64,000 bases of DNA from Agromyces flavus (GTDB taxonomy: Bacteria; Actinomycetota; Actinomycetes; Actinomycetales; Microbacteriaceae). The stretch covers positions 1,116,001 through 1,180,000 of the forward strand of contig NZ_LT629755.1 of assembly GCF_900104685.1 (NCBI RefSeq). Reading direction: 5' to 3'. The notes beneath the pieces were generated by a model that saw nothing but the letters and a program-made list of their open reading frames with translations, did no database searches and was not told where the DNA came from. The stretch's first letter is position 1; each line of letters starts with the position of its first letter. This document shows, piece after piece, positions 46,501 to 55,926 of the stretch. The position numbers and the translations under genes were made by a program.

Positions 46501-46901
46501 ACGAGTACGAGCTGGTGCTCGAGGCCGGGGGCTCCGGCGAGGGTGGCAGCGCGCTCGGGCTCCTCGCCGAGGGCGGCTTCGTCATCCTCGACACGACGAC
46601 GACCCCCGAGCTCGAGGCCGAAGGCCTGGCTCGCGACGTCGTCCGCGCCGTGCAGGAGTCGCGCAAGGCCGCCGGCCTCGAGGTGGGCGACCGGATCCGG
46701 CTCGAGCTCACGCTCGACGCCGCCGGCGCGGCCGCGGCCGAGGCGCACCGCGACCTCATCGCCCGCGAGACGCTCGCGACCGACCTGCGCATCGCCGCCG
46801 GCGACGCCGGCGGCGACGGCGCCCGCGCGGTGGGCGACGGGTCCCGGCTCGTGGTGACGCTGGCGAAGGCCGACGAGACCGCGGAGGTGACCGTCCCGTG
46901 A
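43563..46901 (+). CDS. ileS: isoleucyl-tRNA synthetase
   Basis: Class I synthetase charging tRNA-Ile. The 1112-residue product has [20 protein letters not shown] (HYGH 63-66), the CP1 editing domain and [12 protein letters not shown] (KMSKS at 656-660). The long size, [10 protein letters not shown] context and lack of a C-terminal Cys4 zinc finger fit the eukaryote-like IleS2 class, often less mupirocin-sensitive (inference). TTG 43563 is chosen: CAGGAG lies 6 nt upstream. A longer frame from 43494 would translate through the T-box core. Its stop overlaps folC by GTGA. Control by uncharged tRNA-Ile is predicted. Confidence 0.96.
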   Translation: MYPKGQDPEQQSVTPSPSFPAIEQAVLAHWKADGTFQASIDQREGAPEWVFYDGPPFANGLPHYGHLLTGYAKDIFPRFQTMRGKQVQRRFGWDTHGLPAELEAERQLGITDKSEIERMGIAAFNQAARDAVLRYTEEWEEYVTRQARWVDFDNDYKTLDVTFMESVVWAFKRLHDQGLAYEGHRVLPYCWRDQTPLSNHELRMDDDVYKMRQDPSVTVTFPFTGAKAESLGLTAVRALAWTTTPWTLPTNAALAVGPHIEYAVVPAGPNGTPDATVLRERAGGAASDTEVLGGEYLIALDLVGSYAKELGYDSPDEARAAVRRTVRGAELEDVTYDRLFDYYADVERWGLQNAWKVLVADYVTTEDGTGIVHQAPAYGEEDQKACEAAGIPVWLSLDEGGRFLPEVTDVAGQLWSDANTPLIRLLRAEGRLLRHASYEHSYPHCWRCRNPLIYRAVSSWFVRVPEFRDRMEELNQDVEWVPANVKDGQFGKWLSGARDWSISRNRYWGSPIPVWKSDDPAYPRIDVYGSLEELERDFGRLPRNQHGEPDLHRPFIDELTRPNPDDPTGASTMRRIPDVLDVWFDSGSMPFAQVHYPFENREWFDTHSPADFIVEYIGQTRGWFYTLHVLSTALFDRPAFKNVVSHGIVLGNDGQKMSKSLRNYPDVNEVFDRDGSDAMRWFLMSSSVLRGGNLVVTEEGIREGVRQLMLPLWSTWYFFSLYANTAREGGYEASRRTDSADVLDRYLLAKLRDLVEAVTADLEDFDSPLAAQKLRDFADVLTNWYVRRSRDRFWQGVDPDGTGTEAFDTLYTVLETLTRLAAPMLPLVTEQVWRGLTGGRSVHLEDWPVADEFPADPELVAAMDAVREVTGTVLALRKQAGRRVRLPLASLTVVTSHAAALTPFESILRDELNVKRVDLVALDESSAASYGVTKRLTVNARAAGPRLGKQVQQAIQSARSGDWSLDGDTVVAGGIALEPNEYELVLEAGGSGEGGSALGLLAEGGFVILDTTTTPELEAEGLARDVVRAVQESRKAAGLEVGDRIRLELTLDAAGAAAAEAHRDLIARETLATDLRIAAGDAGGDGARAVGDGSRLVVTLAKADETAEVTVP

Positions 46902-48274
46902 CCGACGCCATCCCCGACGCGACGCCCGAGGAGCGCGACGCGGCCGACGCCGTGTACGCCGCGTTGCTCGCCCGCGTGGGCGAGGCCGCGCCGCAGCCGC
47001 GCCTCGACGCGACCCGACGCGCCGTCGAACTGCTCGGCGACCCGCACCGGGCGGCACCCGTCATCCACCTCACCGGCACCAACGGCAAGACGTCGACGAG
47101 CCGCATGATCGAGAGCATCCTCCGCGCAGAGGGCCTGCGGACGGGACTGCTCACGAGCCCGCACCTCGTGCGGTTCACCGAGCGGATCCGCATCGACGGC
47201 GAGCCGATCACCGACGAGGCCGTCGCCCGGATCTGGGACGAGATCGAGCCCTTCATCGGGCTCGTCGACGCCGAGCTCTCCGACCGTGGGGAGGAGCCGC
47301 TGACCTTCTTCGAAGCGCTCACGGTACTCGCGTTCGCGGCCTTCGCCGACGCTCCCGTCGACGTGGTCGTACTCGAGGTCGGCATGGGCGGGGAGTGGGA
47401 CTCCACGAACGTCGCCGACGGCCAGGTCGCGGTCTTCACGCCCATCGCGCTCGACCACGAGTCGCGGCTCGGGCGCACGGTCGCCGAGATCGCTCGGACG
47501 AAGGCCGGGATCATCAAGCCCGGTGCCGCGGTGGTCACCGCCTTCCAGGCGCCCGAGGCGCTCGGGGTGCTGCACGAGGTCGCCGCGGCGAACGACGCGA
47601 CGGTCGCGATCGAGGGCGGCGGCTTCGCCGTGCTCGACTCCCGAGTCGCGGTCGGCGGTCAGCTCGTCGGCATCCGCGGGCTCGCGGGGGAGTACCGCGA
47701 CGTCGCGCTCCCGCTCTACGGGCGCCACCAGGCCGAGAACGCGGCCGTCGCCGTCGCGGCCGTCGAGTCGTTCCTCGGCGGCGGCGCCGTGCGCCTCGCC
47801 GACGACGTCCTCGAGGAGGGCCTCGGCGCGGTGACGTCGCCGGGCCGTCTGCACCCGATCTCGACCGAGCCCACCGTGCTCGTCGACGCGGCGCACAACC
47901 CGCACGGTGCCGCCGCCCTCGTCGAGGCACTCGGCGAGTACTTCGATTTCGACGAGGTGCTGTACGTGTTCGGCGTGCTCGCCGACAAGGACGCGGCCGG
48001 CATCGTCCGGGCGCTCGATTCAGGCGGAGCCCGGTTCCTCGTGACCCAGTCGGAGTCCGACCGGGCCGTTCCGGCGACCGAGCTCGCGCCATCCGTCGCC
48101 GCCCTCGTGGGCGCCGACCGCGTCGACGTGGCCGATCGGCTCGACGACGCGCTCGACGAAGCCCGCGACTGGGCCACCCGCGGCGAGAAGCGCGGGGTGG
48201 TCGTGACGGGCTCGATCACGCTCGTCGGCGACGCCATCGCCATCGCCGAGGACCGCGAGTGGGGCGCCCGATGA
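46898..48274 (+). CDS. folC: bifunctional folylpolyglutamate / dihydrofolate synthase
   Basis: FolC adds glutamates to dihydropteroate and folates. The 458-residue Mur-ligase-like protein has the ATP loop [15 protein letters not shown] near residue 56, [16 protein letters not shown] and [20 protein letters not shown] 46898 overlaps the ileS stop by four bases and the DUF4233 start overlaps its stop. Four genes from ileS to ndk thus form one translationally linked operon. Confidence 0.96.
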   Translation: MTDAIPDATPEERDAADAVYAALLARVGEAAPQPRLDATRRAVELLGDPHRAAPVIHLTGTNGKTSTSRMIESILRAEGLRTGLLTSPHLVRFTERIRIDGEPITDEAVARIWDEIEPFIGLVDAELSDRGEEPLTFFEALTVLAFAAFADAPVDVVVLEVGMGGEWDSTNVADGQVAVFTPIALDHESRLGRTVAEIARTKAGIIKPGAAVVTAFQAPEALGVLHEVAAANDATVAIEGGGFAVLDSRVAVGGQLVGIRGLAGEYRDVALPLYGRHQAENAAVAVAAVESFLGGGAVRLADDVLEEGLGAVTSPGRLHPISTEPTVLVDAAHNPHGAAALVEALGEYFDFDEVLYVFGVLADKDAAGIVRALDSGGARFLVTQSESDRAVPATELAPSVAALVGADRVDVADRLDDALDEARDWATRGEKRGVVVTGSITLVGDAIAIAEDREWGAR

Positions 48275-48729
48275 GCGACACGGCCCCCGATGCCCCCGGG
48301 GACGCGCCCGACGCCGCTGCTGAGCCGACGGCGCAACCCGCTCGGTCGCTCCGCCGCAGCCTCGCCTCGGTGCTGCTGACCTTCGAGCTGATCATCATCT
48401 TCCTCGCCGCGCTCGTGATCTGGGGGCTCTCGCGCGAGGACGGCGGCCCGTTCGGGCTTCCCACGTGGGTGCCGCTGGCCGCGGGCGGCGTGCTCATCCT
48501 GCTGACCCTCGCGACCATCGCGCTCCTGCGCTTCGAGTGGGCCTACGTGCTCGGCTGGGCGCTGCAGGTGCTCATCCTCGCCGCCGGACTGCTCAACCCC
48601 GCGATGTACCTGATCGGCGCGATCTTCGGCGGCATGTGGGCGTACTGCATGATCGTCGGCGCGCGCATCGACCGCGCCCGGGCGGCGGAGGCCGCACCGG
48701 GTACCGAACCAGGAAAGGAACCGGCATGA
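48271..48729 (+). CDS. DUF4233 family membrane protein
   Basis: A 152-residue protein with a disordered acidic N-terminus (about 30 residues) and four membrane helices (about 40-62, 73-92, 97-115 and 118-135). DUF4233 genes commonly lie between folC and ndk in Actinobacteria; no function is known. ATG overlaps folC and the stop overlaps ndk, both as ATGA. Confidence 0.9.
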   Translation: MSDTAPDAPGDAPDAAAEPTAQPARSLRRSLASVLLTFELIIIFLAALVIWGLSREDGGPFGLPTWVPLAAGGVLILLTLATIALLRFEWAYVLGWALQVLILAAGLLNPAMYLIGAIFGGMWAYCMIVGARIDRARAAEAAPGTEPGKEPA

Positions 48730-49148
48730 CCACCGCCATCGAGGAGACGCTCGTCCTGATCAAGCCTGACGGCGTGGCCCGCAACCTCACCGGCGAGATC
48801 CTCCGCCGCATCGAGGCCAAGGGCTACTCGCTCGTCGACATCCGGATGGTGCAGGCCGATCGCGAGCTGCTCGCGCACCACTACGCCGAGCACGAGGGCA
48901 AGCCGTTCTACGAGCCGCTCCTCGAGTTCATGCAGTCCGGGCCCTCAGTGGCGGTCCGCGTCGCCGGCAACCGGGTCATCGAGGGCTTCCGCGTGCTCGC
49001 CGGCACGACCGACCCGACCACGGCCGCGCCCGGGACCATCCGGGGCGACTTCGGTCGCGACTGGGGCCTCAAGGTGCAGCAGAACCTCGTGCACGGCTCC
49101 GACTCGGTGGAGTCGGCCGAGCGCGAGCTCGCGCTCTGGTTCGCCTGA
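48726..49148 (+). CDS. ndk: nucleoside diphosphate kinase
   Basis: Ndk balances nucleoside triphosphate pools by phosphate transfer through a His. The 140-residue product has TLVLIKPDGVARN, the active-site NLVHGSDS (His123) and the usual length. ATG 48726 has GGAAAGGAA upstream and overlaps the DUF4233 stop. It is the last gene of the ileS operon and is followed by a bidirectional hairpin. Confidence 0.98.
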   Translation: MTTAIEETLVLIKPDGVARNLTGEILRRIEAKGYSLVDIRMVQADRELLAHHYAEHEGKPFYEPLLEFMQSGPSVAVRVAGNRVIEGFRVLAGTTDPTTAAPGTIRGDFGRDWGLKVQQNLVHGSDSVESAERELALWFA

Positions 49149-49158
49149 GCGCGTCGCC

Positions 49159-49193
49159 GGGCGGCGGCATCCGATCGACCGGATGCCCCGCCC
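49159..49193. terminator. bidirectional terminator between ndk and the VKOR gene
   Basis: GGGCGG (49159-49164) and GGCATCCG (49166-49173) pair with CGGATGCC and CCGCCC (49180-49193), giving 14 bp with one bulged C and a 6-nt loop, between two convergent genes. Confidence 0.7.
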
Positions 49194-49196
49194 GAC

Positions 49197-49820
49197 TCAG
49201 AACAGCGTGCTCAGGTCGGCGATGACGCGCGGGATGGCGTTCATCTGGACCTGGGCGAGCACGATCACGAGCACGTAGCACGCGAGCGTGACGACCACGA
49301 TCCAGCCGAGGCCCACCGCACCCACGCGCCGCACGCGCTCGCCACCTCCGAACACGCCCTCGCGGAGGTTGCGGAAGGTCACCGCGAGGAACGTCGGGAT
49401 GGTGACCGCCCACGTGAGCATGCACCAGGGGCACAGGACGTCGAGCACGTAGATGCTCTGCGCGATGAGCCACGCGACGAGCACCAGCGCGCCGGTCACG
49501 CCGACGTTGAGCCCGACCCAGAACCAGCGGTCGAACCGGGCGCGCGCGAGCAGCGCCATCCCGATCGTGATCACGACCGGCCATGCCATGAGTCCGATGA
49601 ACGGGTTGGGGAAGCCGAAGATCGCTCCCTGCTGGGACGCCAGGTTGGTGCTGCACCCGACGAGCACGCCCACGTTGCAGCCCGGCTCGTAGCTCGGGTC
49701 GGAGAGCGTGAGGATCTTCTCGATGGACAGCTCGAAGGCTGCGAGGAGCCCGAGTGCGCCCGCGATCACGAGGAAGACAGCGAACGCGAGCGGCCGCGCC
49801 GTGCTGGGGGAGTCGGGCAT
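49197..49820 (-). CDS. vitamin K epoxide reductase family protein (VKOR)
   Basis: A 207-residue membrane protein that reoxidises a DsbA-like thiol oxidase with quinone as acceptor. It thereby supports disulfide formation in secreted proteins in Actinobacteria (family knowledge). All four conserved cysteines are visible: Cys48 and Cys56 in PGCNVGVLVGCS, and the redox pair Cys130/Cys133 in LCPWCM. Five membrane segments are predicted. ATG 49820 follows a CAGAAT element by 7 nt, suggesting a leaderless mRNA. It is convergent with ndk. Confidence 0.95.
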   Translation of the reverse strand: MPDSPSTARPLAFAVFLVIAGALGLLAAFELSIEKILTLSDPSYEPGCNVGVLVGCSTNLASQQGAIFGFPNPFIGLMAWPVVITIGMALLARARFDRWFWVGLNVGVTGALVLVAWLIAQSIYVLDVLCPWCMLTWAVTIPTFLAVTFRNLREGVFGGGERVRRVGAVGLGWIVVVTLACYVLVIVLAQVQMNAIPRVIADLSTLF

Positions 49821-49868
49821 GATCCGTATTCTGGCACGCCGATTCCGCGCAGGGCTGGGAGACCGTGC

Positions 49869-49874
49869 GATAAT
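49869..49874 (+). promoter_or_regulatory. -10 element GATAAT of rne
   Basis: GATAAT is the closest to TATAAT in the VKOR-rne gap. It predicts a start near 49881 and a leader of about 210 nt. Confidence 0.45.
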
Positions 49875-49904
49875 CGGATGAGTCGTCCGGGCCGCGCCCG
49901 GTGC

Positions 49905-49985
49905 GACGCCAACGAGGGCTTTGAGGATGCACCGCATCCCATCCGCGGAGCAACCGCGAGATTTGGCGTCACCGGCACCCGCCGG
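49905..49985 (+). ncRNA. structured 5' leader of the RNase E/G gene
   Basis: GACGCCAA (49905-49912) pairs with TTGGCGTC (49963-49970). It encloses two hairpins, GGATGC-ACC-GCATCC (49925-49939) and CGCGG-AGCAA-CCGCG (49944-49958). A third hairpin, CCGGC-ACCC-GCCGG, follows at 49972-49985. RNase E leaders in other bacteria fold into autoregulatory elements. This one was found by eye and is not assigned to a known RNA family. Confidence 0.5.
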
Positions 49986-50091
49986 GCGCAGCAGTGAAGG
50001 ATTGGCGATCCCGCCGCACGGCAGCGGATCGCTCTGAGGAGTACGGGCGAGATGGCGCGGCCATCGGTCCCGGCGTAGGAGTGCACCAGAG

Positions 50092-52776
50092 ATGGTGGAA
50101 GACAACGGAACACCGCCGAACGCATCCGAGCACGAGGCGCCGCGCCGTCGCGCGGGACTCTTCGGGTCGCGGCGCAGCGGTCGTCGCGCACAGGTCGTGC
50201 CGCGAGAGGGCGGCGCCGTCGAGGCGACCGCCGAGCCGACGATGACCGATGAGGCGGGCCGGGCGCCCGACGAGGGCGCCGACGCCGCGGTGCTCGACTC
50301 GGCGGCGCCCGACGCGCAGGTCGCCGACACCGCTGCGAGCGCCGTGGACGTGCCGGCCGAGACCGCCGAGTCGCCGGCCGACGGCACCGACGCCGACGCC
50401 GAGTCCCAGGGAGAGTCTCCGGCGGATGCCGCCGAGGAGCTCCTCGCGACCGAATCGCCGATCCCTGCCGTGCTCTCCACCACCTCGCTGATCTTCCACG
50501 CGCCGCCGGTGTTCGTTCCGCCGACCGAGGAGCGCGAGGAGCGCGACGGAGGCTCCGGCGAGGGCTCGAGTGTGCGCCGCCGCGCCCGGCGTCGCAGCGG
50601 CGAGGAGTCGCGCAGTGCGGGCGACGAGCCCGCGAACACCGTCGTCAAGGTCCGCAAGCCGCGCGAGCCCGAGCTCATCACCGAGCCGCAGAAGGTCAAG
50701 GGCTCGACCCGCCTCGAGGCCAAGAAGCAGCGCCGCCGCGACGGCCGCGACGCCGGCCGCCGACGCGCCGTCATCACCGAGGCCGAGTTCCTCGCCCGTC
50801 GAGAGTCGGTCGACCGCCAGATGGTCGTCCGCCAGAAGGGTGGACGGATCCAGATCGGCGTCATGGAGGACGGCGTGCTCGTCGAGCACTACGTCGCCCG
50901 CAACCAGGACGCGTCGCTCATCGGGAACGTCTACCTCGGTCGCGTTCAGAACGTGCTGCCCAGCATGGAAGCCGCGTTCGTCGACATCGGGCGCGGCCGC
51001 AACGCGGTGCTGTACTCCGGCGAGGTCGACTGGGATGCGGCGGCCGAGAACGGCGAGAAGAACCAGCCCCGCCGCATCGAGCTCGCCCTCAAGCCGGGCG
51101 ACCGCGTGCTCGTCCAGGTCACGAAGGACCCGGTCGGCCACAAGGGCGCGCGGCTCACGAGCCAGATCTCGCTGCCCGGCCGCTACCTCGTCTACGTGCC
51201 GAACGGCTCGATGAACGGCATCAGCCGCAAGCTTCCCGACACCGAGCGTGCGCGCCTCAAGAAGATCCTCAAGGAGGTGCTCCCCGAGAACCAGGGCGTC
51301 ATCGTCCGCACCGCGGCCGAGGGCGCCACCGAGGAGCAGCTCACGCGCGACGTCAACCGGCTCATCGCCCAGTGGGCCGACATCTCGACCACCATCGAGA
51401 AGGTGCAGGCGCCGGCGCTGCTGCACTCCGAGCCCGACCTGCTGATCAAGATCGTCCGCGACGTCTTCAACGAGGACTTCCAGAAGATGATCATCGCCGG
51501 CGACGAGGCGCGACGCACGATCGAGAAGTACCTCGGACAGGTCGCCCCCGACCTGCTCGAGCGGGTCGAGGCGTACTCGGGCGAGCGCGACGCGTTCGAC
51601 GAGTTCCGCATCACCGAGCAGATCGAGAAGGCGCTCGAGCGCAAGGTCTGGCTGCCGTCGGGCGGTTCGCTCATCATCGACCGGACCGAGGCGATGACCG
51701 TCATCGACGTCAACACCGGCAAGTTCGTCGGTTCGGGCGGCAACCTCGAGGAGACGGTCACCAAGAACAACCTCGAGGCCGCTGAGGAGATCGTGCGCCA
51801 ACTGCGGTTGCGCGACATCGGCGGCATCATCGTCGTCGACTTCATCGACATGGTGCTCGAGTCGAACCGCGACCTCGTCCTGCGGCGGCTCGTGGAGTGC
51901 CTGTCGCGCGACCGCACCAAGCACCAGGTGGCCGAGGTCACTTCGCTCGGCCTCGTGCAGATGACCCGCAAGAAGCTCGGCCTCGGGCTGCTCGAGTCGT
52001 TCAGCGAGCCGTGCGAGGTGTGCGCGGGCCGCGGCATCATCGTGCATCACGAGCCGATCGCCAAGCACCGCGCGCCGCAGCAGCAGGTCGAGCGTCGGCG
52101 CAACCGCGGCGGCGGCGGCGGAGGCGGCGGCAACGGGTCCGGGTCCTCCGCTCCCGCGACCGACAAGGCGCACGCGGGTACGCACGCCATCACCGAGGAC
52201 GTCAAGCACGCGCTCGCGCAGATCGCGGCCTCGACGGTCGCGCACCCCGAGCAGCGGCCGGCCGCGACCCCGGCCTCGACCGAATCCGAGTCCGCGAACG
52301 AGCCCGCCGAGGCGATCGAGCCGACCGTTGCGCCCGCCGAGGCCTCCGACCAGCCGTCGGAGTCGTCGGGCGGTCGTCGACGCGGCCGCCGGCGCGCCTC
52401 GCGCGGTTCGGGCGGCGATCGCAGCACGGGCGGAGTTGCCGAGGCGCCGTCGGTGCAGCCTGTCGCCGACGCGTCCGAGCCCGTCGCGGCCCCCGCCGAG
52501 CCGGTCCAGAAGGACGACCGAGGTGAGCGAGCCGAACAGCCGGCGCCGATCATCGACCTGCCCGACGCTCCGGTCCGACGCGAGCGGCCCGCGCGCGTCG
52601 CCGAGGCCGGGACGCTGCTCGACTCCGTGCTCGACGCGTTGCCTGCGCCGAAGGCTGCGGGGGAGGGGCGCGCGCGATCGCGCGGCCGTCGTGTCTCGAC
52701 CGCGGCGCTGAGCCCGGCCGGTGCGCCGCCGGTGATCACGCGTCCCGACGGTACGCCCGGTTCAGGCGCCGAGTGA
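50092..52776 (+). CDS. rne: ribonuclease E/G family protein
   Basis: This endoribonuclease governs mRNA decay and rRNA processing. The 894-residue product has a disordered acidic and basic N-terminal region to about residue 240. An S1 domain follows at about 277-370. The DNase I-like catalytic core carries Asp539 (VIDVNTG) and Asp583 (IVVDFIDM). The zinc-link CEVCAGRG (Cys641, Cys644) joins the tetramer. A long disordered tail rich in Arg, Ala and Glu forms the rest. The central core flanked by two disordered arms is typical of mycobacterial-type RNase E. ATG 50092 has TAGGAG 10 nt upstream. The last 15 nt overlap the convergent DUF4031 gene. Confidence 0.95.
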   Translation: MVEDNGTPPNASEHEAPRRRAGLFGSRRSGRRAQVVPREGGAVEATAEPTMTDEAGRAPDEGADAAVLDSAAPDAQVADTAASAVDVPAETAESPADGTDADAESQGESPADAAEELLATESPIPAVLSTTSLIFHAPPVFVPPTEEREERDGGSGEGSSVRRRARRRSGEESRSAGDEPANTVVKVRKPREPELITEPQKVKGSTRLEAKKQRRRDGRDAGRRRAVITEAEFLARRESVDRQMVVRQKGGRIQIGVMEDGVLVEHYVARNQDASLIGNVYLGRVQNVLPSMEAAFVDIGRGRNAVLYSGEVDWDAAAENGEKNQPRRIELALKPGDRVLVQVTKDPVGHKGARLTSQISLPGRYLVYVPNGSMNGISRKLPDTERARLKKILKEVLPENQGVIVRTAAEGATEEQLTRDVNRLIAQWADISTTIEKVQAPALLHSEPDLLIKIVRDVFNEDFQKMIIAGDEARRTIEKYLGQVAPDLLERVEAYSGERDAFDEFRITEQIEKALERKVWLPSGGSLIIDRTEAMTVIDVNTGKFVGSGGNLEETVTKNNLEAAEEIVRQLRLRDIGGIIVVDFIDMVLESNRDLVLRRLVECLSRDRTKHQVAEVTSLGLVQMTRKKLGLGLLESFSEPCEVCAGRGIIVHHEPIAKHRAPQQQVERRRNRGGGGGGGGNGSGSSAPATDKAHAGTHAITEDVKHALAQIAASTVAHPEQRPAATPASTESESANEPAEAIEPTVAPAEASDQPSESSGGRRRGRRRASRGSGGDRSTGGVAEAPSVQPVADASEPVAAPAEPVQKDDRGERAEQPAPIIDLPDAPVRRERPARVAEAGTLLDSVLDALPAPKAAGEGRARSRGRRVSTAALSPAGAPPVITRPDGTPGSGAE

Positions 52777-53037
52777 CCGGCGTTCGCGGGGCCTGACCCG
52801 CAGTCCGCTCGCCGCGAGCCGCCGCACGAGCTCGCGCGGCGGCACGGGTTCGGCGCCCGCGGCGACCAGGTCGTCGTAGCGCTCGGCGGGGACGTCGTAG
52901 TGGTCGAGGTCGAATCCGCGGCGGGGGATCCCATTGCGGTCGGCGAACTCGCGCAACTCCTCGATCGACGCATCGCTGACCAGGTGCGACCACACCGTGC
53001 CGTGCTTCGGCCAGAGCGGCGGATCGATGAGTATCAA
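52762..53037 (-). CDS. DUF4031 domain-containing protein
   Basis: A 91-residue product with the DUF4031 hallmark IDPPLWPKHGTVWSHLVSD at the N-terminus and FDLDHYDVPAERYDDLVAAG later. Function is unknown. The TTG at 53037 is chosen because GAGG lies 8 nt upstream and the conserved domain begins at once. A longer in-frame start at 53100 would add a non-conserved segment. It lies 19 nt after the membrane-protein gene, so they share a transcript, and its 3' end overlaps rne by 15 nt. Confidence 0.8.
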   Translation of the reverse strand: MILIDPPLWPKHGTVWSHLVSDASIEELREFADRNGIPRRGFDLDHYDVPAERYDDLVAAGAEPVPPRELVRRLAASGLRVRPRERRSLGA

Positions 53038-53056
53038 GTGAGCACCTCGCGTGTCG

Positions 53057-53467
53057 TCATGGGAGACTCCGCTGAACGCGGCGGGGTGACTTGCTCGCAT
53101 CCGCGGCGAACGCGACGGCGGAGGGTCGCCAGAGCAGCCAGACCGCCGGAACGAGGAGGGCGAGGGCGGCCAGGAGATATCCGTACCCCATCACCAGACC
53201 GACGAACTCACCGACAGCGACCACGAGCAGGTAGAGCCGAGGCCACTGCGATCCTCGCCAAGCGGCCCACGCGGCCAGCATGAGCGTGATTCCGAGTGCC
53301 GCGAGAACGAAGACCGCAGTGAGAAGATCGGGCGCGATCAGGGGCCAGACGCCGAAGACGGACATCGCCAAGATTGGGATGAGGAACAGGCCGCCGTTCA
53401 TGATCAACAGGGCCGTGGCCCACGTCGTCATGGCGGGTCGCACCGCAGGATCGATGAGCACGGCCAT
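53057..53467 (-). CDS. small membrane protein of unknown function
   Basis: A 136-residue protein with four predicted helices (about residues 15-36, 42-65, 75-90 and 94-112) and a polar tail. I do not recognise a family. ATG 53467 lies 6 nt after a TACACT element on the minus strand, so a leaderless mRNA is expected. It is divergent from rplU and is followed by the DUF4031 gene. Confidence 0.7.
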   Translation of the reverse strand: MAVLIDPAVRPAMTTWATALLIMNGGLFLIPILAMSVFGVWPLIAPDLLTAVFVLAALGITLMLAAWAAWRGSQWPRLYLLVVAVGEFVGLVMGYGYLLAALALLVPAVWLLWRPSAVAFAADASKSPRRVQRSLP

Positions 53468-53534
53468 GCGGCGAGTGTACGCCGCGAAGCGAGCGACATC
53501 CGCTCGGACTGCCGCGACACGCGGCCGGGCCCCG

Positions 53535-53563
53535 TTTGACCGCCCCAAGGGCATCCGGTAGAC
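53535..53563 (+). promoter_or_regulatory. rplU-rpmA promoter
   Basis: TTGACC (53535-53540), a 17-nt spacer and TAGACT (53558-53563) form the best full promoter in the window. They predict a start near 53570 and a leader of about 139 nt before rplU. Confidence 0.75.
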
Positions 53564-53708
53564 TCGACCGCTGGTGCCACCGTCTTATCCCGGTGTGCCC
53601 GCACAGTTTTCTGGCAGTGACGACCCTCCTTCCCGCTGGGGTCATCCGCGCAGTGACATCCCATCAAGTTGACGGAGCCCAGAGGCTCCCCGGAGATAGG
53701 TACGAGAA

Positions 53709-54017
53709 GTGGTTTACGCAGTAGTGCGCGCCGGCGGCCGGCAGGAGAAGGTCGAGGTCGGCACCATCGTGACGATGGACCGGATCAAGGCCGACAAGGA
53801 CGGCAACGTCCAGCTCACCCCGGTCCTCCTCGTGGACGGCGACAAGATCACCTCCGACGCGAAGTCGCTCGCCAAGGTCACGGTCACGGCCGAGGTCCTC
53901 GGCGACCTCCGCGGCCCGAAGATCGTGATCCAGAAGTTCAAGAACAAGACCGGCTACAAGAAGCGCCAGGGCCACCGTCAGGAGCTCACGCGCGTCAAGA
54001 TCACCGGCATCAAGTAA
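53709..54017 (+). CDS. rplU: 50S ribosomal protein L21
   Basis: The 102-residue L21 protein has the conserved [17 protein letters not shown] start, LLVDGDKIT and the C-terminal [19 protein letters not shown] 53709 follows GGAGATAGG. It heads rplU-rpmA, with obgE after a terminator hairpin. Confidence 0.97.
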   Translation: MVYAVVRAGGRQEKVEVGTIVTMDRIKADKDGNVQLTPVLLVDGDKITSDAKSLAKVTVTAEVLGDLRGPKIVIQKFKNKTGYKKRQGHRQELTRVKITGIK

Positions 54018-54038
54018 CGGCCAGAGGAGACAGGGACA

Positions 54039-54296
54039 ATGGCACACAAGAAGGGTGCGAGCTCCACTCGCAACGGTCGTGACTCGAACGCCAAGCGCCT
54101 CGGCGTGAAGCGCTTCGGCGGCCAGGTCGTCTCCGCGGGCGAGATCCTCGTCCGCCAGCGCGGCACGCACTTCCACCCCGGTGCGGGTGTGGGTCGCGGC
54201 GGCGACGACACGCTGTTCGCCCTCGAGGCCGGCGCGGTCGAGTTCGGCAACAAGGGCGGCCGCAAGGTCGTGAACATCGTCGCGGTCGACGCGTAG
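54039..54296 (+). CDS. rpmA: 50S ribosomal protein L27
   Basis: The 85-residue L27 starts [24 protein letters not shown] and has [21 protein letters not shown]. The N-terminus reaches the peptidyl transferase centre. It has no cleavable Firmicute-type extension. ATG 54039 has GAGGAGACAGGG upstream. Confidence 0.98.
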   Translation: MAHKKGASSTRNGRDSNAKRLGVKRFGGQVVSAGEILVRQRGTHFHPGAGVGRGGDDTLFALEAGAVEFGNKGGRKVVNIVAVDA

Positions 54297-54310
54297 TCGT
54301 CGGTCGGTTT

Positions 54311-54340
54311 CGTGAGGGCGGGCTTCGGCTCGCCCTCACG
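54311..54340 (+). terminator. terminator hairpin after rpmA
   Basis: CGTGAGGGCG (54311-54320) pairs perfectly with CGCCCTCACG (54331-54340). An inner GC-TTCG-GC caps the loop and TGTTTCC follows. It partly separates rplU-rpmA from obgE. Confidence 0.7.
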
Positions 54341-54366
54341 TGTTTCCAGAGAGGAGTGACGCGGCC

Positions 54367-55926
54367 ATGGTGAGCTTCGTCGACCAGGTGCGGCTCTTCG
54401 TGCGCGCCGGCCACGGCGGCAACGGCTGCGTGTCGGTGCGCCGCGAGAAGTTCAAGCCGCTCGCCGGTCCCGACGGCGGCAACGGCGGAGACGGCGGCGA
54501 CATCGTCCTCGTCGCCGACCCCCAGGTCACCACGCTCCTCTCGTACCACGGGCGACCGCACCGGTCGTCCGAGAACGGGCAGCCCGGCATGGGCGACAAC
54601 CGTTCGGGCGCGACCGGCGAGGACCTCGAACTCCCCGTGCCCGTCGGCACGGTCGTGAAGGACGCCGACGGCGCCGAGCTGGCCGACCTCACCGAGCCGG
54701 GCATGCGCTTCGTCATCGCGCCCGGCGGCCAGGGAGGGCTCGGCAACGCCGCGCTGTCGTCGCCGAAGCGCAAGGCGCCCGGCTTCGCGCTGCTCGGCAC
54801 GCCCGGTTTCGAGGGCGAGGTCACCCTCGAGCTGAAGACCATCGCGGATGTCGCGCTCGTCGGCTTCCCGTCGGCCGGCAAGTCCAGCCTCATCGCCGCC
54901 ATGTCCGCGGCCCGGCCGAAGATCGCCGACTACCCCTTCACCACGCTGCATCCGAACCTCGGCGTCGTGCAGGCCGGCGACCACCGTTTCACCGTCGCCG
55001 ACGTGCCCGGACTCATCGAGGGTGCGAGCGAGGGCAAGGGCCTGGGCCTCGAGTTCCTCCGCCACGTCGAGCGCTGCTCGGCGCTGCTGCACGTGCTGGA
55101 CTGCGCCACGCTCGAGCCCGGGCGCGACCCGATCAGCGACCTCGACGTGATCCTCGCCGAGCTGGCCGCCTACGAGGTCCCCGAGGGACAGGTGCCGCTG
55201 CTCGAGCGTCCGCAGCTCGTCGCGCTGAACAAGATCGACGTGCCCGAGGCGCGCGAACTCGCCGACTTCGTCCGGCCCGAGCTCGAGTCCCGCGGGTACC
55301 GCGTGTTCGAGATCTCGACGGTCAGCCACGAGGGCCTCCGCCAGCTCGGCTTCGCGCTCGGCGAGGTCGTCGACGGCGCGCGGGCCGATGCCGCCGAGCA
55401 GGCGGCGGCCGCCCCGCGCATCGTGCTGCGTCCGAAGGCCGTGCGCGAGGTCGACTTCGTCGTGCGACCCGAGGGCGGCAGCTACGGCACGTTCTACCGC
55501 ATCCTCGGCACCAAGCCCGAGCGGTGGGTCGCGCAGACCGACTTCCAGAACGACGAGGCCGTCGGCTACCTCGCCGACCGCCTGGCACGCCTCGGCGTCG
55601 AGGACGAGCTCGTCCGTGCCGGCGCCGTCGCCGGCTCGACCGTCGTCATCGGCCCCGGCGCCGGCGTCGTGTTCGACTGGGAGCCCACGCTGACCTCGAC
55701 GGCCGAGCTCATCACGTCACCGCGCGGGTCCGACGTGCGCCTCGACGAGAACCGGCGCGCCACCAGGGCCGAGCGACGCAGCGGCTACCACGAGCGCATG
55801 GACGCCAAGGCCGAGGCCCGGGCCGAGCTCGACCGCGAGCGCGAGGCGGGCCTGTGGGCCGACGCGAATGAGACGGACGCTGGAATCGACGACGGCGATG
55901 GGAACATCGGCGAGGACGGGCGATGA
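54367..55926 (+). CDS. obgE: GTPase ObgE/CgtA
   Basis: Obg is a ribosome-assembly and stress GTPase. The 519-residue product has the Gly-rich Obg fold ([27 protein letters not shown]) and a G domain. The G domain has G1 GFPSAGKSS near residue 166, G3 [10 protein letters not shown] and G4 NKID. An OCT domain follows, and an acidic tail ends the protein. ATG 54367 has GAGGAG 10 nt upstream; GTG 54370 is an alternative. The stop overlaps proB by ATGA. Confidence 0.96.
   Translation: MVSFVDQVRLFVRAGHGGNGCVSVRREKFKPLAGPDGGNGGDGGDIVLVADPQVTTLLSYHGRPHRSSENGQPGMGDNRSGATGEDLELPVPVGTVVKDADGAELADLTEPGMRFVIAPGGQGGLGNAALSSPKRKAPGFALLGTPGFEGEVTLELKTIADVALVGFPSAGKSSLIAAMSAARPKIADYPFTTLHPNLGVVQAGDHRFTVADVPGLIEGASEGKGLGLEFLRHVERCSALLHVLDCATLEPGRDPISDLDVILAELAAYEVPEGQVPLLERPQLVALNKIDVPEARELADFVRPELESRGYRVFEISTVSHEGLRQLGFALGEVVDGARADAAEQAAAAPRIVLRPKAVREVDFVVRPEGGSYGTFYRILGTKPERWVAQTDFQNDEAVGYLADRLARLGVEDELVRAGAVAGSTVVIGPGAGVVFDWEPTLTSTAELITSPRGSDVRLDENRRATRAERRSGYHERMDAKAEARAELDREREAGLWADANETDAGIDDGDGNIGEDGR

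Noticed and set aside
43368..47057. A 1229-codon minus-strand frame opposite ileS
   Set aside because: Same artefact of high GC. It also crosses the T-box and the ileS/folC junction.
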